64,000 nt of DNA from Haliea alexandrii (GCF_003719295.1 NZ_RFLW01000003.1:186001-250000); one strand, 5' to 3'; positions 44,510 through 53,090 are shown, numbered from the stretch's first letter. Numbers and translations are program-made. Notes: generated by a model from the letters alone, not told the origin.

Positions 44510-44523
44510 TATCCAAGCGGATA
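44510..44523 (-). promoter_or_regulatory. TATCC-N4-GGATA operator, copy 3
   Basis: TATCCAAGCGGATA on the plus strand, 33 bp before the GPH transporter start. Third copy of the pattern, in the expected place to control the minus-strand gene. Confidence 0.6.
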
Positions 44524-44607
44524 GACTAGAACAGAACCTTCATCCGAGGCAACACTTCGTCACCTGTGTGGCGTCAAGAAACCTGCGCGAACCACCAGAA
44601 AAGATTG

Positions 44608-46116
44608 CTAGAACAACACCGCATTCAACCACATATGCGTGACAATCGAGGCCACGTAGCCACAGGCAATGACGGGCGTCCAGCGCAAGTGCGACATAAG
44701 CGTGTAGTATCCTCGGGCCTGACCCATCAGCGCGACACCCGCAGCAGAGCCAACCGACAGCATCGAGCCGCCGACCCCTGCCGTGAGCGTCACCAGCAGC
44801 CACTGCCCGTGAGACATGTCAGGCTCCATGGAGAGTACCGCAAACATGACTGGAATATTATCGACAACGGCCGAAATAACACCGACCGCAACGTTGGCGC
44901 CGGTGGTGCTCCAATCTGTGTAGAGAACCTGAGAGACTTCGGACAAATAGCCGATATAGCCGAGGCCGCCAACGCAAAGTACTACACCGTAGAAAAACAA
45001 GAGCGTGTCCCACTCGGTTCGCGCCATCGGGTTGAACACGTCAAACGGCACTGCGTTGTCGAGCCTGTCCAGCAAACGGGTGTTCTGCTGGGCTTCAGCC
45101 CACCGCCGCTCTTTGGCAACACCGCGCTTGAAGCTGAGACGCAGGTAGTATCCCAGCAGCTGTAAATAGGCGAGCCCCATCATCATGCCGACCACTGCCG
45201 GCAGGTGCAGAAAATTGTGGCCCAGCACTGCGGTTGTGATGGTCAGTAGAAACAAGGCTACGGTACGCCGGGCGCCGCGCTTCATGATCACAGGTTCCAT
45301 GGCGTCTTGCGGCGGTTCACGGGGAATGGCGAAGCTCATAATCACGGCCGGCACCAGGAAATTGACGGCGGACGGAATGAACAGCCTGAAGAACTCGGTG
45401 AACTCAATCATGCCCTTTTGCCACACCATGAGTGTGGTAATGTCGCCAAAAGGCGAAAAGGCGCCACCCGCGTTGGCCGCAATGACAATGTTAATACACC
45501 CCAGGCTGATGAACCGCGGGCTTTTTTCCCCCACCTTCAGCAGAACGGCACACATCAACAAGGCCGTGGTGAGATTGTCTGCAACGGGCGATATGAAGAA
45601 CGCCAACACGCCCGTAATCCAGAAAAGACTCAGGTAACTGAAGCCCTTGCTGACCAGAAAGCTTCGCAGGGCATCGAACAGTTGGCGCTCCTCCATCGCG
45701 TTGATGTAGGTCATTGCCACCAGCAGGAACAGCAGTAGTTCGGAGTATTCCAGCAGGTTGTGCTCCAGAGCGGCATTGGCGCTTTCCGTATCGCCCTGAA
45801 GCGCCGCAAAACCGGCTACGAGGAACCAGATGAGACCCGCAGCGAGCAGCACCGGCTTACACTTGCGCAAGTGGAGCTTCTCTTCGAACAACACAAAAAG
45901 GTAGGCCACCGTGAAAATCGCCAGAGCCAGGTAGCCTACGGGGTGCCGTGTAAACACCACGCTATCGGCCTGGGCCACACTGGCAAAGGTGCTACTCGGG
46001 GACAGGACGAGGGCCAACAGGCTGATCGCCAACACTCGGCTCCCGCAGTTGCATGCCATAGCCCACCGGGCACGCGCCCCGGCAAGTCGACTGCGTAAAT
46101 GACTCAGTTCCATCAT
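44608..46116 (-). CDS. nhaD: NhaD-type Na+/H+ antiporter
   Basis: A 502-residue inner-membrane protein of the ion-transporter (IT) superfamily. After a signal-like first helix (VLAISLLALVLSPSSTFAS) come about 12 further helices. NhaD hallmarks are SPVADNLTTALLMCAVL near 190, NIVIAANAGGAFSPFGDITTLMVWQKG near 220 and GSAAGVALMGQARGYYT near the end. It exchanges Na+ or Li+ for H+, a common trait of marine and halophilic proteobacteria. It diverges from the universal stress protein gene across 305 bp. Two adjacent ATGs are possible starts. Confidence 0.92.
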   Translation of the reverse strand: MMELSHLRSRLAGARARWAMACNCGSRVLAISLLALVLSPSSTFASVAQADSVVFTRHPVGYLALAIFTVAYLFVLFEEKLHLRKCKPVLLAAGLIWFLVAGFAALQGDTESANAALEHNLLEYSELLLFLLVAMTYINAMEERQLFDALRSFLVSKGFSYLSLFWITGVLAFFISPVADNLTTALLMCAVLLKVGEKSPRFISLGCINIVIAANAGGAFSPFGDITTLMVWQKGMIEFTEFFRLFIPSAVNFLVPAVIMSFAIPREPPQDAMEPVIMKRGARRTVALFLLTITTAVLGHNFLHLPAVVGMMMGLAYLQLLGYYLRLSFKRGVAKERRWAEAQQNTRLLDRLDNAVPFDVFNPMARTEWDTLLFFYGVVLCVGGLGYIGYLSEVSQVLYTDWSTTGANVAVGVISAVVDNIPVMFAVLSMEPDMSHGQWLLVTLTAGVGGSMLSVGSAAGVALMGQARGYYTLMSHLRWTPVIACGYVASIVTHMWLNAVLF

Positions 46117-46202
46117 GGTTCCAGACTCGAATACCGTGTACGAAAGGGCCAGGCCCGAGGTGCGCGCATCTGAACACAGTCAATGCCTGTTTCAATTGAC
46201 CT

Positions 46203-46227
46203 ATGTCGCCAAAACGACATTTTTTTG
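46203..46227 (+). promoter_or_regulatory. Inverted repeat plus T-tract between divergent nhaD and usp
   Basis: ATGTCG-CCAAAA-CGACAT (46203-46220) followed by a run of T. In form it resembles a small intrinsic terminator, but no plus-strand gene precedes it; an operator or attenuator in the leader of the stress protein gene, or an operator for nhaD, fits better. TTGACC lies just before it (46196-46201). The rest of the 305-bp intergenic region shows nothing I can name. Confidence 0.4.
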
Positions 46228-46421
46228 GGGTATATTGATGACAGGTGTCTCTGCCTGTGCGACAACAGGGAGGCTTTGCGAGTGCACACTATGTCGGCCC
46301 ACAAACGCTCCAACCGAGGTGGGAGAAAAAGCACCGTAAAATGGTCACAAAGCATGGATGAAAGCCCCGAGCGTGGGGATCATGGCCCGAACACACCCTA
46401 TCGGAGAAAGCGAGGTTTTGG

Positions 46422-47234
46422 ATGAGCACCACTCACTATCTTGTCGTATACGACCCCACCCAGGAACAACAGCCTGCCCTGTCGCGCATGGTCGCGATCG
46501 CTGAGAATACGGACACGGAGCTGCGAGTTTACTGTTGCATTCACGGCGATCTGCCGCGCGGTGACGGTCAGGACGCCGAAATCGAAAAGCGCATCGCCGG
46601 ACAGCAGCAGGTGTTGACGGCAGCCGTTGCCCCCCTGCGTGAGAAGGGAATACCCGTTGCCATTGAGGTGGAGTGGGACAAGGACTGGTATCGCGCCGTC
46701 GTCAATGCCGCCGAGCGGCACAAGGTGGATGGCGTGGTGAAGTCCTCCCACCGGCACTCTACCGCTCAGCGCCGCCTGAAGCGGACCTCGGACTGGACGC
46801 TCATACGTGAGTGCAGTTGCCCGGTTCTGCTGGTCAAGGGCGATGGCAGCAATCAAGCCGATATCATCCTCGCCGCCCTGGATACTCGCGGCGATCAGGA
46901 CGCCTATCGCACGCTGAACCAGAAAATACTGGACATGTGCCGCGAGTTCTTCGAGCAGACTGACACCGAAGTTCATTACATCAGCGCCTACAAAGACCTC
47001 GCGAACCGGCCGGACCGGGGCTCATTGATCCGCGCTTGCGACGTGCCAGCTGAGCGAGTGCATATCGTGATGGATGAGCCACACGATGCCATTATCAAAA
47101 CCGCCCGCGAAATCAATGCGGGAATGGTGGTAATGGGCACGTCGGCGCGCTCGGGCCTGTCGGCGATGTTAAACAACAACGCAGCCGAGAAAGTTCTTGA
47201 CGAGCTGGAGTGTGACTTGCTGGTCATGCCGTAG
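46422..47234 (+). CDS. Universal stress protein, tandem-domain (UspE-like)
   Basis: A 270-residue protein with two USP domains. The second domain (about 140-270) keeps the ATP-binding pattern MGTSARSGLSAMLNNNAAEKVLDELECDLLVM, a variant of G-x2-G-x9-G(S/T). The first (about 1-135) has VDGVVKSSHRHSTAQRRLKRTSDWTLIRECSCPVLLV, the UspE-type arrangement. It probably supports survival under starvation, oxidative or respiratory stress. GAGG lies 8 bp before the ATG. A strong terminator hairpin follows, so it is monocistronic. Confidence 0.92.
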   Translation: MSTTHYLVVYDPTQEQQPALSRMVAIAENTDTELRVYCCIHGDLPRGDGQDAEIEKRIAGQQQVLTAAVAPLREKGIPVAIEVEWDKDWYRAVVNAAERHKVDGVVKSSHRHSTAQRRLKRTSDWTLIRECSCPVLLVKGDGSNQADIILAALDTRGDQDAYRTLNQKILDMCREFFEQTDTEVHYISAYKDLANRPDRGSLIRACDVPAERVHIVMDEPHDAIIKTAREINAGMVVMGTSARSGLSAMLNNNAAEKVLDELECDLLVMP

Positions 47235-47244
47235 CTTGATCGGC

Positions 47245-47285
47245 AGGCGAGGCCAGTAAACGTTGTATCACGGCTGGTCTCGCCT
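47245..47285 (+). terminator. Terminator hairpin after the universal stress protein gene
   Basis: A 12-bp stem AGGCGAGGCCAG/CTGGTCTCGCCT with one G-U pair and a 17-nt loop, followed by CCTTGTTTC. It lies 10 bp after the stress protein stop and may also serve the convergent minus-strand operon. Confidence 0.6.
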
Positions 47286-47332
47286 CCTTGTTTCAGGCGC
47301 TTTTCATAAACCAGGTTGCGTGTCTGGCCAAC

Positions 47333-48070
47333 TCAGTGGGCGGTCGGTGCCGCAGGTTTGAAAAGTGTGTTCTCGCGCCAGGGTAAAGTGGAATGCGAAA
47401 TGCTCCAGCCCACAGCCTGGATGCAACCTAATGACAGCTCGAAATCGACAAAGCGTTCCAAATCGTCCCGGTTAGCCACCCCCGCGCAGAGACGTCGGTG
47501 AATAGCCAACAGTCGGATTGGCGCTGTCTGACGTTCACGCAAATACATGAAATAACTGCCCTGAACCAACAACACGGTCGCGATGCCGCGCACGGCGTCA
47601 ACGCCTTGCAGGACGAAACTGCTCCCCTGCTCGCTTCCGGGCAGTCGTTCCCAACATTCGTAGAGCGGGTCCAGCACGCCCCTTTCATGCACGATATCAC
47701 CCTCGAATCGCATTCTTCCAATGTCAGGCGTGTTTCGAAGTGAGGAATCATGTTGTCGATCCCATTGACACAGATCCTCATTCAGCCGGGTAATACCACA
47801 GAAACCCTGCTGATGAAGGCCCAGCCACTTTAACTGGCTCACGCTGCAGGCCGTGACACTGTCGATCCCTGTAAAATCCGGTCGCCCTTGCCCAATGCTC
47901 AAGTCCGCGTGCCAGTCGCCGGTCTGCAACCAGTATCGATTCGTCACCTCGTCCCTGTTGCCTTCGCTGTCTATCCAGACCTTGCGCTTCCACACACCGA
48001 GGTAGCTTTTCGTGACACCGGGGTCGTTGAAGCGGGGAACCCGCCCCTCTTCTGATTGCGGCATCCTCAT
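47333..48070 (-). CDS. Uncharacterised protein, paralogue of the protein at 16087-17028
   Basis: A 245-residue soluble protein of unknown function, without signal peptide or membrane segments and rich in Trp and Arg. It shares ordered landmarks with the 313-residue protein at 16087-17028: YWLQTGDWHADL, QQGFCGIT, DIGRMRFEGDIVHERG, FVDFELSLG and HSTLPWREN. As I remember this family, members keep the core 'WLQ...ADLR...QGFAG...DIGRMRFEG' and are called hypothetical. ATG 48070 overlaps the creatininase stop by one base (TGATG), so it is cotranslated with that hydrolase as the last gene of the Rieske operon. A carrier or small-ligand-binding role is possible, but that is a guess. Confidence 0.75.
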   Translation of the reverse strand: MRMPQSEEGRVPRFNDPGVTKSYLGVWKRKVWIDSEGNRDEVTNRYWLQTGDWHADLSIGQGRPDFTGIDSVTACSVSQLKWLGLHQQGFCGITRLNEDLCQWDRQHDSSLRNTPDIGRMRFEGDIVHERGVLDPLYECWERLPGSEQGSSFVLQGVDAVRGIATVLLVQGSYFMYLRERQTAPIRLLAIHRRLCAGVANRDDLERFVDFELSLGCIQAVGWSISHSTLPWRENTLFKPAAPTAH

Positions 48071-48852
48071 CACGGGCGCTCCATCTCTGACTGTAATGCC
48101 GCGCTGATCTTCTCCACATACTCATCGAACAACAGCTTACCCTTCTCGGCACTCGCGCCTTTGGCTTGCGAGAGAACCCCGGAGGGAGGAATCTGGGTCA
48201 GGTTGTAGGGGAATACGTCAAACGCCGGGAAATCCGCTGGTGGATCATTCGGGATCTTGTCGAGTCTTACCAGGTGGGGGTGAAGGTGCAGGCTCATGGA
48301 GGTCTCCATAACAGCCGCATGTTCAAGCGCGTAACCAGGAAACCCACCCGGAAACACTTTCTTCAGTGTTTCCTCGGAGGTGAAGTCCCAATATTCCAGA
48401 CGTACAACCCTGACATCGGTAATGCCGTCGCGGCGAGCCTCCGTCAATGCGAGGTCTATCCCCTCAGTAAGAAACATCATGTTCTCATAGTGACCATCAA
48501 TCACTGCAATACGCTTGACACCATGGCGAACAAACTCCAGCAATACATCGCGTAATAACAATGACAACGTGTGGCCTTCGAGACTGGTTGTGCCACAGAA
48601 ATGGTTACCTCCGCCCATTCGTGGCTGCGACTTGTAGCCGTAGTTGAAAGGCGGAGCGACGATAGCACGAATTCGGTCAGCAATGGCTTTGGAGATTGCG
48701 AGGGGTACCAGGTGGTCTGTCCCCATGGGCAAGTGTGGACCGTGTTGCTCCAGGGCGCCCACCGGCAGTAAAACGAACGGATTTTCGCGCTGAATACTGG
48801 CCTGGTACTCGACCCAGGTGAGCTCTGCCATCAGATTGGTTTCTATTGTCAT
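48070..48852 (-). CDS. Creatininase-family amidohydrolase
   Basis: A 260-residue enzyme of the creatinine amidohydrolase family, binuclear metal hydrolases that open cyclic or linear amides (creatinine, FAPy, 3-dehydro-scyllo-inosose, mycofactocin precursor). Metal ligands are visible in GALEQHGPHLPMGTDHL near residue 30, then GNHFCGTTSLEGHT and VIDGHYEN, with a further Glu in AAVMETS. ATG 48852 is preferred because the longer frame overlaps the preceding SDR gene. Same operon as the Rieske oxygenase and SDR, so amide hydrolysis after oxidative attack on a nitrogen compound is likely. Confidence 0.9.
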   Translation of the reverse strand: MTIETNLMAELTWVEYQASIQRENPFVLLPVGALEQHGPHLPMGTDHLVPLAISKAIADRIRAIVAPPFNYGYKSQPRMGGGNHFCGTTSLEGHTLSLLLRDVLLEFVRHGVKRIAVIDGHYENMMFLTEGIDLALTEARRDGITDVRVVRLEYWDFTSEETLKKVFPGGFPGYALEHAAVMETSMSLHLHPHLVRLDKIPNDPPADFPAFDVFPYNLTQIPPSGVLSQAKGASAEKGKLLFDEYVEKISAALQSEMERP

Positions 48853-48886
48853 GCAGGGATTCTCTCTTGTGGCATACGTTGCGTCA

Positions 48887-49609
48887 TCAGCGCATTGCGG
48901 CGCCGCCATCAACGCCATAACACTGCCCGGTTACGAAGCTGGCACCGGAGCTGGCCAGAAAGCAGGCAACGCCTGCAACTTCCGCTGCTTGCCCTATTCG
49001 GCCCAACGGGTTTTCGCATTCGAGCGCCTGTTGGGCCGCCGTCATTGCGGAAAAGTTGATCAGTGGCGTGTCAATCGGCCCCGGGGCAACAGCATTCACC
49101 CGCGCGCGGCTGCCGAGCTCTCGTGCCAACGAACGCGTAATAGCAATGACCGCGCCCTTGGTGCCACTGTACGCAGCGGCGCCGGCGCGCCCGAGGAAGC
49201 CCAGCTCTGAGGCGACATTGATGACTCTCAGGGCATCGTCACCAGCATCATCTGTCAATGATTTCACAACCTCCCGGCTCATCAGCAGAAGTCCGCGCAC
49301 ATTAACCTGATACATACGGTCCAGGCTGTCGGCTTTCAACTCGCTGAGCGCTTCATCGATCTCAATACCCGCCGAATTCACCAGCAGATTAATTCCGCCA
49401 AGCTGACTTTTCGCTTGCTCGATTGCAGACACTATGGCCGCCTCATCCGCCAGGTCTGCCTGCACCATCGGAAAGCCAGCGTTCGTTGCGCCCTGCAGAT
49501 CAATGCCGACGACACTGATGCCTGCGGCCACGAACTCGGTTGCAATGGCCTTGCCTATGCCACTCGCCGCGCCTGTAACCACAGCACATCTGTGCGCATA
49601 GGTCAGCAT
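48887..49609 (-). CDS. Short-chain dehydrogenase/reductase
   Basis: A 240-residue classical SDR. TGAASGIGKA is near residue 14, the Asp-containing second strand GIDLQG suggests NAD(H), NSAG is near 80, the active-site Ser is in INVASELG, and YSGTK near 146 is the YxxxK motif. The C-terminal GQCYGVDGGAAM is typical. ATG 49609 overlaps the end of the Rieske gene by 7 bp. It lies between the Rieske oxygenase and the creatininase and probably oxidises an alcohol or cis-diol product of the oxygenase. Confidence 0.93.
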   Translation of the reverse strand: MLTYAHRCAVVTGAASGIGKAIATEFVAAGISVVGIDLQGATNAGFPMVQADLADEAAIVSAIEQAKSQLGGINLLVNSAGIEIDEALSELKADSLDRMYQVNVRGLLLMSREVVKSLTDDAGDDALRVINVASELGFLGRAGAAAYSGTKGAVIAITRSLARELGSRARVNAVAPGPIDTPLINFSAMTAAQQALECENPLGRIGQAAEVAGVACFLASSGASFVTGQCYGVDGGAAMR

Positions 49610-50904
49610 TGAGCAGACTCTTGTTGACTCCGCTCCACTCCCTTCAAGGCCGCGCGTGTGGGATACACACCCTGAACCCGTGCCGCCAGGTAGCGCTGAA
49701 TCAGCCACACCGGTTCTTCTAAAACACAAAGCCTCCCACGTACTGACTTGCTGGACGCCAGGCCACGCTGGACCGCCGTATTTACCTGCATATCCTGCGA
49801 GTGGAAATCCGAGAGCATTCTGGTTTCGCTGGAGAGAAGCTCGTCGATGTTATCGTGCGCGAAGTTTTCTTTAGTGATGAGCGTCATGGTTTCCACACGA
49901 CAGCGGTTGGCACTGATGGGGAAGAGACGGTACCAGAGCACGCGGTCCCGCATAGTCAGAAACAGGAAGCACGGAAACCCCAGAAAGAGCCCCCACTCCA
50001 GTTGCTGGTCAACGCTCAGGTTGGGAATCAGTTTAAAGCCCCTGGGTTCTGCGCCAGACGCCAATTCATCCTGCACTTCCTGCACGGCCTTCGGGTTAAA
50101 CGGCAAGTGGCAGTGGATAAACCCGGGTTTCTCCGCCTCGGTCCAGGTTGTGCGAGCGGGCATCGTTCGCTGCAATGTGTCGTGGTGAGCCCCCATGTGG
50201 TGATAGGACTCCATCCAGTTCTCGATCATGACTTTCCAGTTGAACTCGCACTCCCAGTCCAGTTTGATAGCCACTTCAAGCTCGGCTACGTTCCAGGGGC
50301 CTATCACCTCCTGCAATTCGGCATACTGTTCGGCTAGCGCAGGGGCGCTGCCATTGAGGTTCACGAAGACAAACCCCTCCCAAACCTCTGAGCGGAAAGG
50401 CGACAACCCCCAGTCACTGATGCTGAAATTGTCTGAGGCCTGCATCTCCGGCGCCGCCCGCAACTTGCCATCAAGTTCAAATGACCACGCGTGGTAGGGG
50501 CAACTGAACCGCTTTGTTGTGCCTTCGCGTGGGTTTTCGAAGCACTCGTGCATGATGTCAGCCGCCCGGTGAGGGCAGATCCGGGACAGAACACGAATGC
50601 TCATATCGGATTGGCGCACGACCATCAATGGCTCTGACAACAGATCGAGCGCCACATAGCTGCCGGGCGCTTTGATTTGCGAGACATGCGCGACGCACAT
50701 CCACCCAGTGGCCAGTGTATTTGCGCGCTCGAACTGGAAATACTCTTCGCTCGTGTAGGCCGCTTGAGGCAGCGTTTTCGCCCGGGTCAGCGGTAGCTGC
50801 GCACACGCCATAAGGTCACTGTTGATCTCATCAATCCCGGTGGTAGCCGCCTCGTGTGCTGTGCCAATGCTGTCCGCCGCACGAGTAGTAATACCTGTAC
50901 TCAT
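49603..50904 (-). CDS. Rieske non-heme iron oxygenase, large (alpha) subunit
   Basis: A 433-residue oxygenase. The Rieske 2Fe-2S ligands are C-P-H (near residue 91) and C-P-Y-H (near 114). The catalytic domain has the bridging Asn/Asp region ENWMESYHHMGAHHDTL, giving two of the Fe(II) His ligands. The N-terminal part (TSEEYFQFERANTLATGWMCVAHVSQI) is typical of the CntA/GbcA/stachydrine-demethylase-like branch of single-component alpha subunits. No beta subunit, ferredoxin or reductase gene is in the window, so electron transfer must come from elsewhere. ATG 50904 is preferred to an upstream TTG. First gene of a four-gene operon divergent from a LysR regulator. Hydroxylation or N-demethylation of an organic amine is the best guess. 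Confidence 0.9.
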   Translation of the reverse strand: MSTGITTRAADSIGTAHEAATTGIDEINSDLMACAQLPLTRAKTLPQAAYTSEEYFQFERANTLATGWMCVAHVSQIKAPGSYVALDLLSEPLMVVRQSDMSIRVLSRICPHRAADIMHECFENPREGTTKRFSCPYHAWSFELDGKLRAAPEMQASDNFSISDWGLSPFRSEVWEGFVFVNLNGSAPALAEQYAELQEVIGPWNVAELEVAIKLDWECEFNWKVMIENWMESYHHMGAHHDTLQRTMPARTTWTEAEKPGFIHCHLPFNPKAVQEVQDELASGAEPRGFKLIPNLSVDQQLEWGLFLGFPCFLFLTMRDRVLWYRLFPISANRCRVETMTLITKENFAHDNIDELLSSETRMLSDFHSQDMQVNTAVQRGLASSKSVRGRLCVLEEPVWLIQRYLAARVQGVYPTRAALKGVERSQQESAQC

Positions 50905-50941
50905 ATTTGCCTGCCTAAAAGTCAACGATCAAGGTAGGATT

Positions 50942-50955
50942 CCTGTATTTACAGG
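50942..50955 (-). promoter_or_regulatory. Inverted repeat upstream of the Rieske operon
   Basis: CCTGTA-TT-TACAGG, a perfect dyad 38 bp before the Rieske oxygenase ATG in the LysR/Rieske intergenic region. A candidate LysR activation-site half, or an operator near the -10 of the operon. Confidence 0.45.
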
Positions 50956-51011
50956 GGAAGGATCAATTGAACACTGAGTAGATGGGGAGATGAATAACGA
51001 ATAATGAAGTG

Positions 51012-51035
51012 TTACATTCGTTTTTTTCAATGTAA
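51012..51035 (+). promoter_or_regulatory. Inverted repeat upstream of the LysR gene
   Basis: Perfect 7-bp arms TTACATT (51012-51018) and AATGTAA (51029-51035) around a T-rich 10-nt centre, 12 bp before the LysR ATG. LysR proteins often bind a dyad of the T-N11-A type near their own promoter and repress themselves. Confidence 0.5.
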
Positions 51036-51047
51036 TGGTGAGTAGCG

Positions 51048-51956
51048 ATGCGACGAATGGATAACATGGATTTGCGGTTGCTTCGGATCTTCGCCACTCT
51101 GGTGGAAGCGGGCAGCTTCACCGAGGCACAGGCTGAACTGAATATTTCACAGCCAACGCTCAGCACGCATCTATCAACACTGGAGCAACGACTGGGCAAC
51201 CGCCTGTGCGATCGTGGCCGCAAGGGCTTCCGATTGACCCCTTTCGGTAGCAAAACCTACAGCGCCGCCAAAAAACTGTTCGCAGATATTGAGGCGTTCA
51301 ACGAAACCATGGGGCAACAATCGCTTCCGCAAAAACGTTTGAGGCTGGGCATCATCGATGGGGTGGTAACCAATGCGTGTCTTGGACTGCAACGGGCGCT
51401 AGAGGCATTCCCCGCTACGCACGGTGATATTTTCATCAGCCTGGAGCTGGGTACCCCTGAAGAGCTGGCCGCCGCCATAGCAGACGACCGCATGGACCTG
51501 GCAGTCGGCCCGTTCACGTCAAAACTGGACCAGATCCTCTACACGCCCATACACCAGGAACTGCATGCCCTGTACTGTGGAAAGGGAAATGAGCTGTTTG
51601 GCGTTGAGCAGGACAAAATCACGCGCAAGATGCTGGATGCAGCGCGTTTCAGCGTGAGGGGATATCGCAAGCTTGACGATATTTATCGGGTGGGCCACCC
51701 AAGGGCAAGTGCACAGGTATCTCGCACCGAAGCACAACTCATGATGATCCTGTCAGGCAGGTATATAGGTTTTCTGCCGTGTCACGCGGCAGAGCCCTGG
51801 GTGGAACGACATTTGTTGAGACCATTGAAGATGGGGGCCCACAGTTTTTCGTCACAACATTACATCGCTTACAAAGAACAGAATTTCGACCATCCGCAAA
51901 TTCAGGATATGGCAAAGATCATCAAAGGGGAGGCCCTGTGTGCGGCGAACGGCTGA
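51048..51956 (+). CDS. LysR-family transcriptional regulator
   Basis: A 302-residue LTTR. The N-terminal HTH is clear (MDLRLLRIFATLVEAGSFTEAQAELNISQPTLSTHLSTLEQRLG), followed by a substrate-binding domain from about residue 95 (KRLRLGIIDGVVTN). It is transcribed away from the Rieske-SDR-creatininase operon, the classic arrangement for a regulator that activates the neighbouring operon when its substrate binds. Two short dyads lie in the 143-bp gap. Confidence 0.94.
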   Translation: MRRMDNMDLRLLRIFATLVEAGSFTEAQAELNISQPTLSTHLSTLEQRLGNRLCDRGRKGFRLTPFGSKTYSAAKKLFADIEAFNETMGQQSLPQKRLRLGIIDGVVTNACLGLQRALEAFPATHGDIFISLELGTPEELAAAIADDRMDLAVGPFTSKLDQILYTPIHQELHALYCGKGNELFGVEQDKITRKMLDAARFSVRGYRKLDDIYRVGHPRASAQVSRTEAQLMMILSGRYIGFLPCHAAEPWVERHLLRPLKMGAHSFSSQHYIAYKEQNFDHPQIQDMAKIIKGEALCAANG

Positions 51957-52129
51957 ACGCTGCCACCTGCACAACAGCCATAAGACTGGGCAGCGCCAGC
52001 GCAATAGGTGGGTCGTGCACGCAACTGTTGTTCCGAACAGGCTTCGAACGCGCTAGGAGCCCGCGCTCATGCTCAAGTCACGCTCAACCGAAAAACGCCG
52101 GTGCATAGTGGCAGACGGTCGGTGTGCGG

Positions 52130-53090
52130 CGTAGAAAAAACGCCAAGACTCGAGCGTTCAACCCGGGACTACCCACAGACGGTCACGCCGCCCGCTGGCG
52201 CACCCAATGTCGAGGTCATTCTCCTCGACGATCTTGGCTTTGGCCAACCCGGCACCTACGGCGGGCCGATCCCGACGCCCACGCGCGCGGCGCTACTGGC
52301 GGTGCGCAACCACTACCAGAGCGGCTTCGGCACTATCAGCGAACTGTCCACCGGATATCCCGGCTACAACAGCGTCTGGCCCTGCTCGTCGGGAACCATC
52401 GCGCAATTTATGAAAGATCACGGGTATTCCACTGCTGCGTTTGGTCAGTGACACAACACGCCAGACGGGGAAACCTTGGCCTTCCGCCCGAAAACACCGG
52501 CCTGACACCGCGACCGAAGGCGATCGAGGCCTGGGACACGGTCAGCACAGATGCCAGACGGCTCTAAGCCCGGCGACAGAACGTTTTCGTGGGCTTGCTT
52601 GCCCAGTCCGGGCATGAGATCGGCAGGCCCGTCCACGAAAATCACTATCCTGTGCGTGGGGCCTGGGAGGGGCTTTGCCCTTCCAGTGAATGAAGCGTGC
52701 ACCCTCTCACTTTGGTGGCACAGGCAACGGCATGATCGTCAGCTGGCACGCGCGAAGTCCGCACACAAGCGGTACCCGCCCGCAATTCCGCCATGTGGTT
52801 GATATCGCACCGACGCTTCTGGAGGCAACAAACCCCAATCGAGGCACCGGGCACACGCCAGACTCAATACTTTGGAACCAGGGGCCACCGCGCGCTCTAC
52901 CACGATGGCTGAGTCGCGGCCTCATTCCATGGCGCGACCTCGGTACTCACCGCTTCTGTCGACTTCGACAACAGGGAGTGGGGACGCTGTACCATCGAGG
53001 AAGATTTTCCCCACGCCCACCATCTTGCGGCGGAGAAGACGGAGAAGCTCGCAGAATCACAAATGTCACTGTACAGCGCACCCCCGCAAT
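52130..53090 (+). pseudogene. Decayed arylsulfatase gene
   Basis: Fragments of one sulfatase gene are recognisable in order. 52160-52448 encodes APNVEVILLDDLGFG, then GGPIPTPT joined directly to RAALL, then FGTISELSTGYPGYNSVWP and STAAFGQ. An in-frame deletion between IPTPT and RAALL removes the segment that holds the catalytic Cys. A TGA replaces the expected Trp before HNTPD (52449). Most of the middle is missing or unreadable. 52690-52830 encodes SHFGGTGNGMIVSW and FRHVVDIAPTLLEATN. After a frame change, 52865-53090 encodes YFGTRGHRALYHDG, a second TGA where Trp is expected (52910), and DFDNREWGRCTIEEDFPHAHHLAAEKTEKLAE. It is therefore inactive. The intact sulfatase at 36386 is only a distant relative of it. 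Confidence 0.8.
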
